The notes under the pieces: model-generated | What the model was told of the DNA's origin: nothing | What the model saw: only the letters and a program-made list of their open reading frames with translations | The model's database searches: none | Made by a program: the position numbers and the translations under genes | Shown here: piece after piece, positions 1 through 11,030 of the stretch | Layout: each line of letters opens with the position of its first letter | How positions within the stretch are numbered: the first letter of the stretch is position 1 | NCBI GenBank assembly: GCA_002914845.1 | Contig: JXTC01000001.1 | Span: 5,179,993-5,243,992, forward strand | From: Trema orientale | Taxonomy: Eukaryota; Streptophyta; Magnoliopsida; Rosales; Cannabaceae | Length of the DNA stretch: 64,000 bases | Direction: 5' to 3'

Positions 1-1500
1 GACGACTAATGGGACATGTATTCTAAGAATCATGTACTTCTATTATCATGTAATCTAGTGTATAAAACCCATTATCTTCTTCGTAAAAAGATATCAAATA
101 AATAAGGGAGAAAAATAAATCATATAATATGCCCAGGACCAACTAATACTTGAGTTTGCAAATCCTTTATAGTGAGGTTTACACTATTACAAAGGCATGA
201 ATGAATAGACAGATCAAACATTATGGGGAAAAAAACACACACACGCACACATACACTAATAGTGTATGATATAGAAATAAAAAATTAAAATAAAGGGAAA
301 ACCCCTCCCTAAAATAAATCCAAAATCGAATTCCAAATTGACTGGTTGGTGTTAGAAATGCGATTATGTATAAAAAAACATATGTTATAATACCAATTCT
401 AAAATCTAAAAAGGCAACTCCTGCTTCAATAATTTCTTGAACTTTTGTCACTAGTTCCATAAAAAACATATTTTAGTACCCAACAAGCATCTTTCAAAAA
501 TATGAAAATGAATGAGGCTTCCAAGTGGTATAAGTGCAGGCTTAACATTTGGAAATGATAAACCAAATTTAATTATGAATCAGAATTTCAAACCCAAAAA
601 AAAAAAAAGGAATACATACAACTGATAAACAATAAATCCAACATGATCAAAAGGAAGCTCTCACTTGCTCTTGTAATGGGAGTTTGATGTGCTCATTAAA
701 CTGTGTCAGCAAAGGAAACCAGGCTGAGTCGTTATCAAGTACAAGACCATGACATTTTGCAAATTACCAGAAACACTTCCCAAGGCCTAAACAGCCTAAA
801 AATTAAGAAGTGACAAATAAATCAATCTACAATACAATTAACATAATTTGTAAGAGGCCAAGTAGCCTCAAACTGCAGTGAACTACAATTGATCAAAAAC
901 TAAATACATTACCACATGAAGCAAAAGGAAATCACATCAGAAAATAAATGAAAAACCACCCTAGTCTCTAGATTCTATGACTCCAACATTTTAGGACTAG
1001 GCTCCATACCGAAAATATACATACATGTATATATATACACACACACAAGTAAATAAAATGATCAGAGTATAATAAACAATAGATGAACAGCAATAAAAAA
1101 AATTCTTTGTCCTAAGATAAGTATTACCATCATCAGCCAAAATAATGTTCTACTAGCAATGAAATGGTACCATTACAATGCACCTTAACCTAATAAAGAT
1201 AAAATAATACCAACACACTCACAGAGGAAGTCTTCATACTTTAATCTGATGCCAAGAAACTCATATTCGTAAAGGTATTTAGATAAACCAAACTCAAACC
1301 CACACCATAATTACACTCTGATTAACTATCTGATGGAATCTCAAGAAAACCCTATAACATAATCAGGTTTTGAACAAAACATCACATCAAAAGAGCAAGA
1401 AAATTATTTTATGCACGAATCAAAGGAAAAGGAACAATATATGAGAAAACAGTATATGCGCTTTAAGCTTGTATAGTAAATAGTCACCAACAATTCGGAA
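1..1500. other. non-coding stretch, probably intron of a minus-strand gene
   Basis: AT-rich DNA with a CA/TA microsatellite near 1018-1050. No convincing coding exon was found on either strand. It lies directly downstream, on the minus strand, of a leader exon that ends in a good splice donor at 1516/1517, so it is probably the first intron(s) of that gene. A minus-strand stretch near 640-780 reads open for about 33 codons, but it has no acceptor in frame and I do not call it. Confidence 0.3.
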
Positions 1501-1516
1501 GGAAATAGGGCCTTAC

Positions 1517-2100
1517 CATATACAATTCAGTTCAAGACTTGATTGAACGACAATTGAATGGAGATCATAACAGAGAATTGTCTTCCCCTGTCGAACGAAT
1601 TGCAGACAAAGAACCAGGAAGTCAGAGAGCAACTCCAAACCCTAATACAAATCGGACCCCAAGTCCCTTATCTCCAGACCCAAAGCTTAAGGTATGGGGG
1701 AAAACTGTGCCTCGTCATCGTCGATTTGAAGGAGATCATGAACTGAATCGTCTCCCCTAGCGGCGTACCCATTGCCCTTTATTCAAGCCTTCATGTTGGA
1801 AATCGTTCGCGGGTTTCAGATTGTGATTGTGATTCGAGATGAAATACAGAGAATCGAGAATACAGAAACCAAAGCTTAAGATTCTGAGGAGTACAGAGAA
1901 CAACGACGAACGGAAACTACTCCTTAATCATGCTATTCGGCTCGTTCAGGGGGCAGAAAATGTCGCCATGATTGGAGAGAGAGAAAGAACGGAAGAGAGG
2001 GGAGATTTGAATTTCTGAACTAGAAACCGTAAGAGGAAGGAGTAGGAGAGAATCGAATCGAATCGGAAGATTATGTCTAGCAAAATTTTTGAATTTATGC
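1517..2100 (-). other. candidate 5' leader exon of a minus-strand gene
   Basis: Read on the minus strand, a TATA-like box is followed by a pyrimidine-rich tract (about 1975-2060) typical of plant 5' leaders, and then by a mixed-composition exon ending ATATG|GTAAGG, a near-consensus donor (exon end 1517). The exon holds several short open frames that stop quickly, so the main start codon would lie in a later exon outside the window. The 97-aa frame at 1917-2210 spans the promoter and is not taken as coding. The gene's identity cannot be seen here. Confidence 0.4.
1946..1969 (-). other. upstream ORF in the leader (7 codons)
   Basis: On the minus strand the first ATG after the TATA box is in excellent plant context (AATCATGGCG) and encodes MATFSAP before TGA. 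Such short frames in leaders usually damp translation of the main frame. Two further short ATG frames follow in the same exon. Confidence 0.35.
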
Positions 2101-2125
2101 TCTAACGAAGGGCCCTTGGCTTGAC

Positions 2126-2140
2126 CCCTTATAGCCGTTT
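2126..2140 (-). promoter_or_regulatory. candidate TATA box of the minus-strand leader
   Basis: The minus strand reads CGGCTATAAGGGG. It lies about 30-40 bases upstream of an AT/CT-rich initiation zone and about 160 bases upstream of the first ATG in strong context. Confidence 0.4.
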
Positions 2141-2390
2141 GAGGAGACTTTTGAATCAACGGCTTTGCTTTTATTTCTGTTACTGCTTCACTCTTCACTC
2201 CAACGGCCAAATTTGTTTTGCTTTACTTCCATCTTGCCCGAAAGAGCCGTGTCGTGTCATTTTCAATTCAAAACCCTAGATTTTTCCCTTACTTTAAAAA
2301 AAAAATATATTTACTGGACATGTAAAATAACTCAAAATTAATTCTTAGAGGATCTCCAATTGGTACGTTATTACCCATACTAATGTTAAA

Positions 2391-3161
2391 CTAGTCGTTA
2401 TACTGCGCTTTGCGCGAGTTGTATTAATATTGCATACATTAAGCCTAATTTATAGTTAGATTCGATGTATTTCAATATTAAAAAATATATTTATCTCTAT
2501 ATTTATTTTGACGAGATGAATGTAACACAACCATTTGTTCGATGAACTAAATTTATTATAAGCTATCATTAATATTAAATTAAATTAAATATTATCTAAT
2601 ACATGTATATATTACAACCAATCATAGCAAAGAAAAATAATGATAGGACTAATCATATCATAAAAAAATTAGGATTTTTCTAAAAATTTTAAAAATAAAA
2701 TAGTGATCAGAGATATAGTTAGGTTCAATGTATTTCAACATCAAAAAATATATTTATCTCTTTATTTATTTTGATGAGACGAATGTAGTACAACTTTTTG
2801 ACGTTCGATGAACTAAATTTAATATAAGGAATCATTAATATTAAATTAAATATAATATTTTATAAAACATTAAATTATGTATTTATCTCTCTCTATATTT
2901 ATTTTGATGAGACGAATGTAGCATAATCATTTGTTCGATTCGATGAACTAAATTTATTATAAGGTATCATTAATATTAAATTAAATACAATATTATATAA
3001 TACATATATATATTATAACCAATCATAATAAAGAAAAATAATGATAGGATCAAATCATATCATGAAAAAATTAGAAATTTTCTAAAAATTTTAAAAATAG
3101 AATGGTGATCAAAGAAGCTATTAGAGTTTTTAGCTTCAGGCTTAATATATATATATATAGA
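2391..3161 (-). mobile_element. non-autonomous Helitron-like element
   Basis: On the minus strand it begins with TC followed by TATATATATTAAGCCTGAAG, preceded by A. It ends with a GCGC-AAA-GCGC hairpin about ten bases before CTAG, followed by T. That is the Helitron pattern: 5' TC, hairpin, CTRR, insertion between A and T, and no target duplication. It has no coding sequence. The interior consists of about three diverged direct repeats (see 2450-3120). A second element with the same 5' terminus lies at 60194-60738. Confidence 0.6.
2450..3120. repeat. three diverged direct repeats inside the Helitron
   Basis: The block with ATTTATTTTGAYGAGAYGAATGTA followed by GATGAACTAAATTTA and ATCATTAATATTAAATTAAA occurs at about 2450-2710, 2712-2866 (shorter) and 2875-3120. 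The first and third units also share an AACCAATCATA...AAGAAAAATAATGATAGG segment. Confidence 0.75.
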
Positions 3162-3164
3162 TTT

Positions 3165-3965
3165 TAGCATTCGGCCAACAAAAGTACTTTTAATAGTATG
3201 TCAAATATAACATACTTCTTAGCATACTTTATTTATTGTGTTATGTATAAAAACAAGAATAACACGTGGAAAAAAATTTTTAATATTGCTATTATTAATA
3301 TGTGTTTAAATTTATAATTTTGACATTAATATATGTTAGAATTTATAATAGTGCTATTATAATATTTATTAATTTGATATATAATATAATCGCTATTTAC
3401 AATCTAGACAATTTAATTTTAGCATATATGAAAATTTACAAGACTACGTGTACTAAATTAAAAATGAGTATAAATTTTATAATGTTGCCAATCTAATACA
3501 TATATATACTCTTTTCTTTTCTTTTCTTTTTTCCATTAAATTTTATTCCCAATGTTATTCTCGCTAAATTCTATAAATTAGAGTTTTCATGACTTCTTTT
3601 TCTACTCACATTTTCATAAACAAAAATAAAATGAAAATACAAGAATCACAAGTTAGAGGAAAACATGGAAAATTATTCATACTTGATCAAGATGTATCAA
3701 TTTGCAAGGCATGGTTGAGCATTAGTCAAGATCTAATAATCTTTTTTTCCCCCCTCTTTTGGCATTGTGTAATTATAATTGTTAGAATATGAGTGATTAT
3801 ATTAACTACTTTACTCTTTTAGTATGAGTGACTGTATCAGGAGCTTTTATTATTAGTAATTTGATGGTATAATAGTATGAATTAATAGTAGAAAAAAGAA
3901 AATTGTAATAAAAATAGTATTCAAATATAGCATTTGTTTTACTATACATGCATTGGAGCAAAACT
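3165..3965. other. AT-rich intergenic stretch, nothing recognised
   Basis: Low-complexity AT-rich sequence with a short CTTTT repeat near 3511-3530. The short open frames here are biased to I, N, Y and L codons and show no known motif. Confidence 0.5.
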
Positions 3966-3967
3966 AT

Positions 3968-4076
3968 TATGGCACATTTGGTATAGGATTTATTTATCGT
4001 TCCAACTTTTTACATGAAAGCTGTTTCTAGATTTGTAGAATATGATTTGAATCCTATCCCAAATGCACTCTTAGTT
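3968..4076. mobile_element. short hAT-type MITE
   Basis: The left end reads GCACATTTGGTATAGGATT and the right end reads GAATCCTATCCCAAATGCACT. These form a terminal inverted repeat of about 19 bases around roughly 70 bases of filler. No coding sequence, and target duplications are not clear. Confidence 0.5.
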
Positions 4077-4895
4077 TCTTGGATAGCATTGATACCTTGA
4101 CGTGGCATTATGACAATTCAAGCCTTTATACAGTGAAGTCTGAATACACAGTGGCATTACTAGACTCTTCATCGCCTAATAGCTCGGGTCCAGTTATGGG
4201 ATCTACTTGGTGGAAGTGTCTTTGGAAGTTAAACATTCCAAACAAGACAAAAATCAATATCTGGAGAGCTTTTTCATGACCGTTTACAAACTAGAAATAA
4301 TCTTATTAAATAAAAAATTGCTCGTCCCATGAGCTACCCTTGGTGTGGTGTTGACACTAAGACTTTATTTCGTGTTTTGTGGTCTTGTTGTATCATTGAA
4401 TCTTTGTGGATTTTAGTTTGCTTTGGTTGAAGTTACAAGACTTTCATGGCCATTCTTTTGCTTGATTATGCCTTGTTGCTATGAATCTATTGTTAAAGAG
4501 GAGTTAGAGATTTTTTGCTGCATTAATTGGAGTATTTGGGGGTGAGAAATCGGCTCATCTTCCAGAATTTCCATTCGTCTACTGAGAAAGCTTTGGAATT
4601 TGCTAGTCGTACTTTTTACAACTTCCAAAATTACTCTTCATCCCTCTCATCTCCTCTTCCTATTCACTCTATTGTTGACAGTAAATGGATTCCTCCATCA
4701 ATTGGCAAGCTGAAAATGAATTCAGATGCAGGTTTATATTTGAATTTATCCAAGGCTGGTTTTACGACTGTAATTAAAGACAGTTTGGGTCATGTGTTCA
4801 TTTTTTCGACAGGATCTTATGCTATACAAATGGGTGTTTTACAAGCAGAGCTGATGGATATTAGAGAAGGTTTGTTGCTAGCCAGGTCTCGTAAC

Positions 4896-6192
4896 TGTTG
4901 GATTTTGAAACGATTTTTCGCAGCGGAAGATTGGCCCAGGAACATTCAAAAATTTTCTCAAAACAATTGACTATATGAGTGCATAGTATTAATTCATAGC
5001 AANNNNNNNNNNNNNNNNNNNNNNNNNNNNNNNNNNNNNNNNNNNNNNNNNNNNNNNNNNNNNNNNNNNNNNNNNNNNNNNNNNNNNNNNNNNNNNNNNN
5101 NNNNNNNNNNNNNNNNNNNNNNNNNNNNNNNNNNNNNNNNNNNNNNNNNNNNNNNNNNNNNNNNNNNNNNNNNNNNNNNNNNNNNNNNNNNNNNNNNNNN
5201 NNNNNNNNNNNNGAATTGGGGACCTATGGACCTGTAATTCAAGCTCCAATAAATTATGACAATTAATTAAACTCTTTAATTAATTTGTCTAATTTATTGA
5301 TTCCAGTAATACTCCACTAAAATTCCGGAATTGCACTCTTGAAATTGCAGAATTAATTTACTCAGAAAACAGCGAGCAGTCCATCGATTTAATCATTACA
5401 TGTAGTTCAATCCTCCGTAGATAATTCATAATTGGAGTTAGGTTATATTCCGTTTACCTCTCCAATTACATCTTTATCCTTGTGTACTATTGATTCTCTA
5501 ATGAACAGTTAATTTTTAAATATATTATAAATTGAGTACTCAAACTATTCAAGTCCTGGATCAATACACAAGAGAATCATCTTTCTAGCTTCTTGATAGA
5601 AGGAATAGATTCCATATTTGTAAGTTACATTCCCAACTACTCATCTCATCATGCTCCCAAGATACAAGTATTTCGATCTGTTTAAAAACAAATCTTTAAT
5701 AAGTATGTTAAAGAACATAATGCTATAAATATGAGCCTCCAACTACTCAGGATTAAGATTGATCTATATATGATCATCTAGTGACATTATTTGAACTCTC
5801 AACAGTTAACGGAATTTATATGAGATTCAAATCATGTCTGGTCCATTCCTATATAATCGAATTATATAAAGTATCTCCATTGTGATGTCAACACATCAAT
5901 AGTCCGGATAAGATTATTACATTCTCAATGTTAATGGACCGTACTAATAATATTTAATTAAAGATCCCAAATTTTAATTAATTATTATGGACTATATTTA
6001 GTTTATTATCCATAAATTTAATTCTCATGTATATAACACTTATATATTAAATTTATGGTCACATAAATAAATTAGGAATTTTCTGATATTTAAAGACATA
6101 CCAATTATGTACAAATTCAAATAGAAAAATATCATTTTATTAATTCAGTAAATATCCAAAATATACATGCTTTTAGAGTATAAATCCTAACA
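4896..6192 (-). mobile_element. solo LTR of a copia-like retrotransposon
   Basis: The ends are TGTTGGATTT and AAATCCTAACA (TG...CA with a short inverted repeat), flanked by the 5-bp duplication GTAAC at 4891-4895 and 6193-6197. Nothing coding lies between, apart from gap 5003-5212, so this looks like a solo LTR or an element whose interior sits in the gap. Removing it with one GTAAC copy joins the LINE RNase H frame in phase. The minus orientation is inferred from LTR composition. The copia assignment is a guess from the LTR style. Confidence 0.65.
5003..5212. other. assembly gap (N run)
   Basis: 210 N inside the LTR. The size may be nominal. Confidence 0.98.
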
Positions 6193-6512
6193 GTAACTTG
6201 GTCCTTGAATCCATTGAGACAAATTTCCTTCAAGCTGCTTCGGCTATCAACTTTTATCTTACCACTGGTGTTGATGGTGTTTTAGTTAGTGACATTATTG
6301 CTTTGTTAACCCTTATAGGAGGTGCTTCTTACTGTCACATCTCTAGAGATATCAATGAGGCAGCCCACTCTCTTGCTAAAATTGGTTTGGATTTCTCTGT
6401 TTGTGTTATCGGGGATGGAACTCTTGCCCTCCTCATATTCGTCTAGACAATTGTATTTAACTTATTATTTGAATGATTATACCAGAAGGATCCTTTTCAA
6501 ACAAAAAAAAAA

Positions 6513-8132
6513 ATGCTACCGTTGAGGAAAAGTGACCAACACTTTTATAATCTTCTCCTTTTTTTTTTGTATAATCTTCTCTTTAATTATTCTTATCATT
6601 TGAATCTTTGTTTATCTTAAGGAGAACAAATACAAAATGTTGATTTCTGAGGTAGATGATTGAATAGTTTTAAGTTCATTCTTCTTTCTCTAAATCTTAA
6701 TGTGGAAAAAATATTAATTCTTCTTTTTTTTCCTTGTTTTAAACATTTCGCGTCACATTTATATAAGATTTTCTAGACTTTATGATGTTCTACATTGATA
6801 ATAATTATTTGGACAAAAATGGATTGGAATTTGGAAGTGGAACCTCAACACCAAACTCAACTCATTTTGTCATTAATGAAAATGAGAATAAGATGAACAA
6901 AGCCAGTAATAGCAACCAACATATAACTGATTTCGTGGACTGTATATGAGAATTTTGGCCTTTTGTGGTCTGGTTGCTGGACCCAATTTCTATTTAGTGG
7001 ACACATTTAATGCTTGGCCCATTTGCCTCTCACATTTTTCTCTAAAACGGGGCCCATAGTTCGGACTTGGGATCCAGGTGGGCCCCGACCCAGTGCATAA
7101 ACTTTTGACAATCTGCCTCTGCTTGTCTGCCTAACACGTGGTTAATTCTTGACGTGCCCTTTTCTGGCTCCAGCCACCAGGAGAGATCCACAATTTTGCC
7201 AACATTATTCTAACGTGTCCATCTCAGGCACACACAATCTTTTTCTACCATGCCTTTAAATTAAACAAGTACGTGCCTAAATCTTCAAGCGAACAAAAAA
7301 GAAGTATGCACCTAAATCTCACAAATTCCTTGTATTTATAAGCATCTCTCTTTTGTGTTTTTCTTTTCACCGCGGATATTTTTTGGTATTTAGATTTTCT
7401 TTAAACTCCTTTTGTAATGCAATTGATTCTTTAGACGCGTGTTTTTAGTTCACATCAGTTGATTAGAATTATTAATATATTATTGACCGTTGGGTCTTGA
7501 CATTTGAAAAGAAAAGAAAATTTAAAATTGGGATCTTAATTCATTTTTTTCTCAATTTCTTTAGTAATTTAAACTATTGTCAGCTAGAAGTATTTTTTAA
7601 GAGCGAATAAATTATATATTTATTATAATCAGGAAAATCCAAATTGTTGCAAGTGACTTTTTTGTTTTTTATTTACCATAGCAAAAGATAGTAAATCGTT
7701 CCAATTGTCCGTATAATTACAAATACAAATTTTTTTCAAAAAGAAAAATAAATATTTATTAAAATTTATCATACCTTTAATATTCAGTGTGCATAGTTCT
7801 ATTGGTAAGATACTAAGCTATAGTTTGTTTGCTTGAATAAGTTTTATAAATTCATGAAAGATGATACAAAAATGTGAATATATGAGGAATAAGGTGTTTT
7901 CTATTTTATTTTATTTTATTTTTTCAAATGTTTTTTTATGTGAAATAAGTTTAATAAAACGTTGAGAACAATGTTATTAAGAAGTTGAAGTGACAAAACG
8001 TCCACAACTTTGTTAGTATTTGTCAGTATATTAATTTCTCTAATTTTTCTGAACATGATGTGGCAAAAGATATGTTCGAGATGCTAATTATACAGATTCA
8101 GTTCTTTAATCCAATTTTTTTAATCCTAATGT
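6513..8132. other. intergenic stretch containing an orphan promoter-like block
   Basis: No coding sequence is recognised. The only structured part is 7000-7400, less AT-rich than its surroundings, with a G-box and a TATA box (listed separately). The remainder is AT-rich, with an ATTTT repeat near 7900-7920. Confidence 0.4.
7130..7345 (+). promoter_or_regulatory. promoter-like block: G-box, ACGT motifs and TATA box
   Basis: AACACGTGGTTA (perfect G-box CACGTG) lies at about 7133-7144, TTGACGTGCC shortly after, AACGTGTC near 7212 and TACGTGCC near 7271. TATTTATAAGC, a good plant TATA box, lies near 7334-7344. A CT-rich tract and CACCGCGG follow, where transcription would begin. No open frame follows, so this could drive a non-coding RNA, be a detached promoter, or be coincidence. 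Confidence 0.35.
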
Positions 8133-8141
8133 TAAAATATA

Positions 8142-8313
8142 GGGGATGGCTACGGTAGGGGCGTCCCTACGTAGGGTCATGCCTTAATTATCGTTGGATG
8201 GGAATCTGTGGGGAATAACAGAAATCTGTGAAGAATCTATTTATATACAGATTCCCATCCAACGATGAATAGACAGGGCCCTACGTAGGGGCGCCCCTAC
8301 TGTAGACGCGCCC
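8142..8313. mobile_element. foldback MULE-type MITE with 9-bp duplication
   Basis: 172 bp flanked by perfect 9-bp duplications TAAAATATA (8133-8141 and 8314-8322). Nearly the whole element folds on itself. The left arm has GGTAGGGGCGTCCCTACGTA and GTTGGATGGGAATCTGT, and the right arm is its inverse with GTAGGGGCGCCCCTACTGTA. Nine-base duplications with long inverted arms are the mark of Mutator-like elements. A second copy begins at 16224. Inside the element CCTACGTAGG is itself palindromic. Confidence 0.85.
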
Positions 8314-8593
8314 TAAAATATATATCATTCTATATTAATCTTAATAAACATATCTCAATTCTAAAACTCTTATTTAATCCAATTCTTTCCCTTAAAAATG
8401 TATTATAGCAACTCATTCTTATGTTAATAGGAATTTGAATGTATAAATAGGATTCCTTACAAGAATTGAAGTTGAATGAAAAGACGTAAATTTAACTTGC
8501 TATTGCAAGTTATTTTGCAACTTATTCAAAATTACTTATTCATGGAGTAAAAATAAAAATACTCATAAATCTTCATACATATATATATATATA

Positions 8594-8834
8594 TGTGCAC
8601 CAATTCAGTAATTTTTTTTTCTTTTACTTATGCATAGGTATCAATTTGGCTAATGAAAATTTATCATGCACATTTTTTTATTATAAAAAGTAGGAGAGAG
8701 AAATAGTATTAATGATGCACGTCTTTTCATGCACCTCATTATAGCCGTTAGATCATCCTTAGATGATGATCCAACAGCTAAAAAAAAAACACATACACAT
8801 AGATAAAAAAAAAAACCTACTGGATTGGCAACCT
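8594..8834. mobile_element. MITE family A, copy 1
   Basis: Ends GTGCACCAATTCAGTA...CCTACTGGATTGGCAAC, i.e. an inverted CCAATCCAGTAGGT terminus next to T/A runs. The interior carries CATGCACGTCTTTTCATG and GTTAGATCATCC...GATCCAAC, shared with copies at about 8842, 16043, 51922 and 59220. Confidence 0.6.
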
Positions 8835-8841
8835 ATATATA

Positions 8842-9040
8842 TGTAGTGTCCCAATCTAATAAGTTTTTTTTTTTACTTATTTATAATTATTTTTTCACCC
8901 AATTAAAATTGACATGCCAACTGTATTTCATTCATCTTACACGTCTTTATATGATAAAAGTATTTATTATTTTTTTGTCCAACTACACAAATTATTATAG
9001 TAGTTAGATAAGATCCAATGGCTATAAAAAAAAATTATAT
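8842..9040. mobile_element. MITE family A, copy 2 (right end degraded)
   Basis: Starts CCCAATCTAATAAG followed by a T run, then TTTATAATTATTTTTTCACCC, CCCAATTAAAATTGACATG, ACGTCTTTATATGATAAAAG and GTTAGATAAGATCCAATGGC before an A run. Same order of blocks as the copy at 51922-52147. Confidence 0.55.
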
Positions 9041-9049
9041 ATATATGAG

Positions 9050-9285
9050 AGCTAGTATAGTAGGGATACTTTTTATAACCTATCGATAGAGAACTTAATT
9101 TTGACCGTTAGATTTTAATCTGACAGTTATAAAAATAAATACTACCATTTAATTCACGTTGAAACAATGAAATTGTTCTAATGTATTTAATTATAACCAT
9201 TAAATTGAAATCTAAAGATCAAAATTGATTTCCCTTTCGATAGAGAATTAAAAAAAACCTCCATTTTACTAGTTCTATATATATA
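9050..9285. mobile_element. foldback MITE
   Basis: The left arm (GAGCTAGTATAGTAGGGATA ... CTATCGATAGAGAACTTAAT ... ACAGTTATAA) is inverted on the right (TTATAACCATTAAATTG ... TCGATAGAGAATTAAAAAAA ... TTTACTAGTTCTATA). The arms are about 85 bases and moderately diverged around a short AT-rich loop. Coordinates are approximate. Confidence 0.5.
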
Positions 9286-9744
9286 TATGTCTAGAGAACT
9301 TTAAGTGAAGATTTCTTTTTTAAAAAAAAAAAAAAAGAAAAAAGTAAAGAGTTGCATCTCACTAAATTGAAATAGTGGTCTATATCTATATATACATATT
9401 TTTTTTGTAGTTTAAGAAAGTAGGCATCCACGAATTACTTTTAGAAAGGATCTAATTTTTTTTATTACGCAGAGAAACTCCGACTCTCAAATAATTTCAA
9501 AAAAAATAAACTCAAATAACATTACACTCGAAACAAAAAATGTTAAGATTCTTTAAATAACCGTTTTATTATTTCTTTCTTTCCTTCCTTTTCTAATTTT
9601 TGTTGATTTGAACAAAAAATAGTTTGCTAAAACATTGTAATGCCGCACTTCTTTTCCAAATTATATATTTTATATACCCTTTGTTTTCTAAGTGCACCGA
9701 AGAGGCCACATATTTAAGTTATATCAACATAAAGAAGTATAATA

Positions 9745-9950
9745 CATGTGACCTTAACTTGTAAGAGTACCTATTATTTGGGATCTCGGTTCTAGGTTCG
9801 ATTTATACCGGGAATAGACGTGAAAACCTATGACGCCTAATGGGATAGGGTAGGAATTGAGTAGTAGTAGGTATTTTCCTTTAATTTGTAATAAATAGAT
9901 GCCATTAGTTAAGCCCCACTTTAATAAAAAAAAGAGTATAATAATATTTA
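9745..9950 (+). mobile_element. tRNA-derived SINE
   Basis: Starts with a box-A-like AACTTGTAAGAGTACC and, about 30 bases on, a box-B-like TCTAGGTTCGATTTATACC, followed by GGGAATAGACGTGAAAACCTA. The same order (AAGTGATAAGAGCACCC, TATTCGAGTCACATC, GAGCATAGACGTGAAAG) occurs on the minus strand at 62884-62998. It codes for no protein and would depend on LINE enzymes. Confidence 0.5.
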
Positions 9951-10289
9951 ACATTTTTCATAATTAATTATTACCCATTATAATTTTCCAACTAAAAAAA
10001 TAAATAGAAAAGAAGTAGTAGTATGTTGTATCAAATATAAAGTTTCATATTTATCTTTGGTCTCTATAAATGTACTAGAAGTGGTCTCTATAAAAAGTTT
10101 CAAAATTAACTGAATTCGATGAAACTAATCGTTTGGTATATCTCATATTCATTTTTATAGTTTCAAAAACATAAAAAATGAAATGGCTCATAGTAAAAAC
10201 ACGTTTGGTGGTCTATTCCAACACATTATTTTTACCCAATTTATTTTTCGAGATAAAATAAATTTGCTATTGAAAAGACAGAAACTTTT

Positions 10290-10860
10290 AAAGTTTTTTA
10301 GCAAAATATATCTTTATGATAGTGTATTTTAGGAAATACACTCCTCTTTATAATTTTTTGGTGAATGTACCTTTTTTTAGTTTTTAATTATTTCAAATAT
10401 AAGAATGTCCCTAATACTTATCTGAGTTATCTTATCAATGGTCCACATTTCAGCTAGACAAAGGAGGTCGAGTTGTTAGATACCTTATCTAGTGTCTAAC
10501 GCCTCTCGATACCTTGTCCAGCGTCTCGACACTATTTTTCAGTGCAAGACTCTTTCTTTTTCTTTTTTTATTTCGAGTTGCTAGACACCTTGTGTAGTGT
10601 TGTTGGACATCCTATCTAGCGCAACTCGACATTATATTTAGCACTCTTGGCACTCTATCTGATTCTAAACACTCAAATATACTCTTTTTTTCTTTTTTTG
10701 TCAAGTTCTTAGATACACTGTCTAACTCTCGATACCTTTGTCTAGCGCTCTCGAATTAAGGGTATATAAGTCTTTTTATACCTCTATTTTTTAAAATCAG
10801 TGTATTTCATCTAATTAATGAGAGGGGCATTTTTCTAAAACTCACTATATAATTTTCCAT
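10290..10860. repeat. degenerate repeats of an 'AGACACCTTGTCTAGTGTC' phrase
   Basis: Variants occur at about 10478 (TTAGATACCTTATCTAGTGTC), 10507, 10576 (CTAGACACCTTGTGTAGTG), 10600 and 10708-10752 (TAGATACACTGTCTAAC, CGATACCTTTGTCTAGCG). The block sits between two AT-rich segments that both contain AAATACACT in opposite orientation, so it may be the interior of a decayed element. No coding sequence. Confidence 0.45.
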
Positions 10861-10871
10861 ACTTCTATAAT

Positions 10872-11030
10872 AATAGATTCTCATAGAAGAAATATCTCTC
10901 AGATTAAATTTAAATTCACCTTCACTCCTGAAACAAAAGCTAAATTATGTGAATAGATTTTCATAGAAGAAATTTTTCTCAGATTAATTCAAGTTCACCT
11001 CACTCCTGAAACAAAAGCTAAATTATGTGA
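10872..11030. repeat. 80-bp tandem duplication
   Basis: Two units, 10872-10951 and 10952-11030, both starting AATAGATTYTCATAGAAGAAA and ending ACAAAAGCTAAATTATGTG. They differ at a handful of positions and by a few small indels. Confidence 0.85.

Larger units (their letters stand above)
4077..6512 (+). pseudogene. LINE 3' fragment: zinc-binding and RNase H part, split by an LTR
   Basis: The 3' end of a plant L1-type LINE second ORF. At 4079-4279 the frame shows WWKCLWKLNIPNKTKINIW, the zinc-binding segment (zf-RVT) that follows reverse transcriptase. Stops and shifts follow to about 4520. The frame at 4527-4895 is the front of the RNase H domain (KLKMNSDAGLY, an altered form of the usual KxNxDGA motif). 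The frame is cut at 4895 by a solo LTR and resumes at 6198 with its end (YCHISRDINEAAHSLAK, the C-terminal RNase H signature), stopping at 6446. A short A-run (6501-6511) marks the LINE tail. The 5' part of the element is absent, as is usual for LINEs. Confidence 0.75.

Noticed and set aside
640..780. Minus-strand open segment ending TQFNEHIKLPLQEQVRASF
   Set aside because: It looks protein-like, but there is no acceptor or start in frame and an upstream stop is close. It remains a weak possibility as an exon of the minus-strand gene.
1539..1760. 73-codon plus-strand frame
   Set aside because: It overlaps the likely minus-strand leader exon, and shows no motif or plant start context.
4989..5249. 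Open frames of 82-86 codons on the minus strand
   Set aside because: They exist only because of the N gap.
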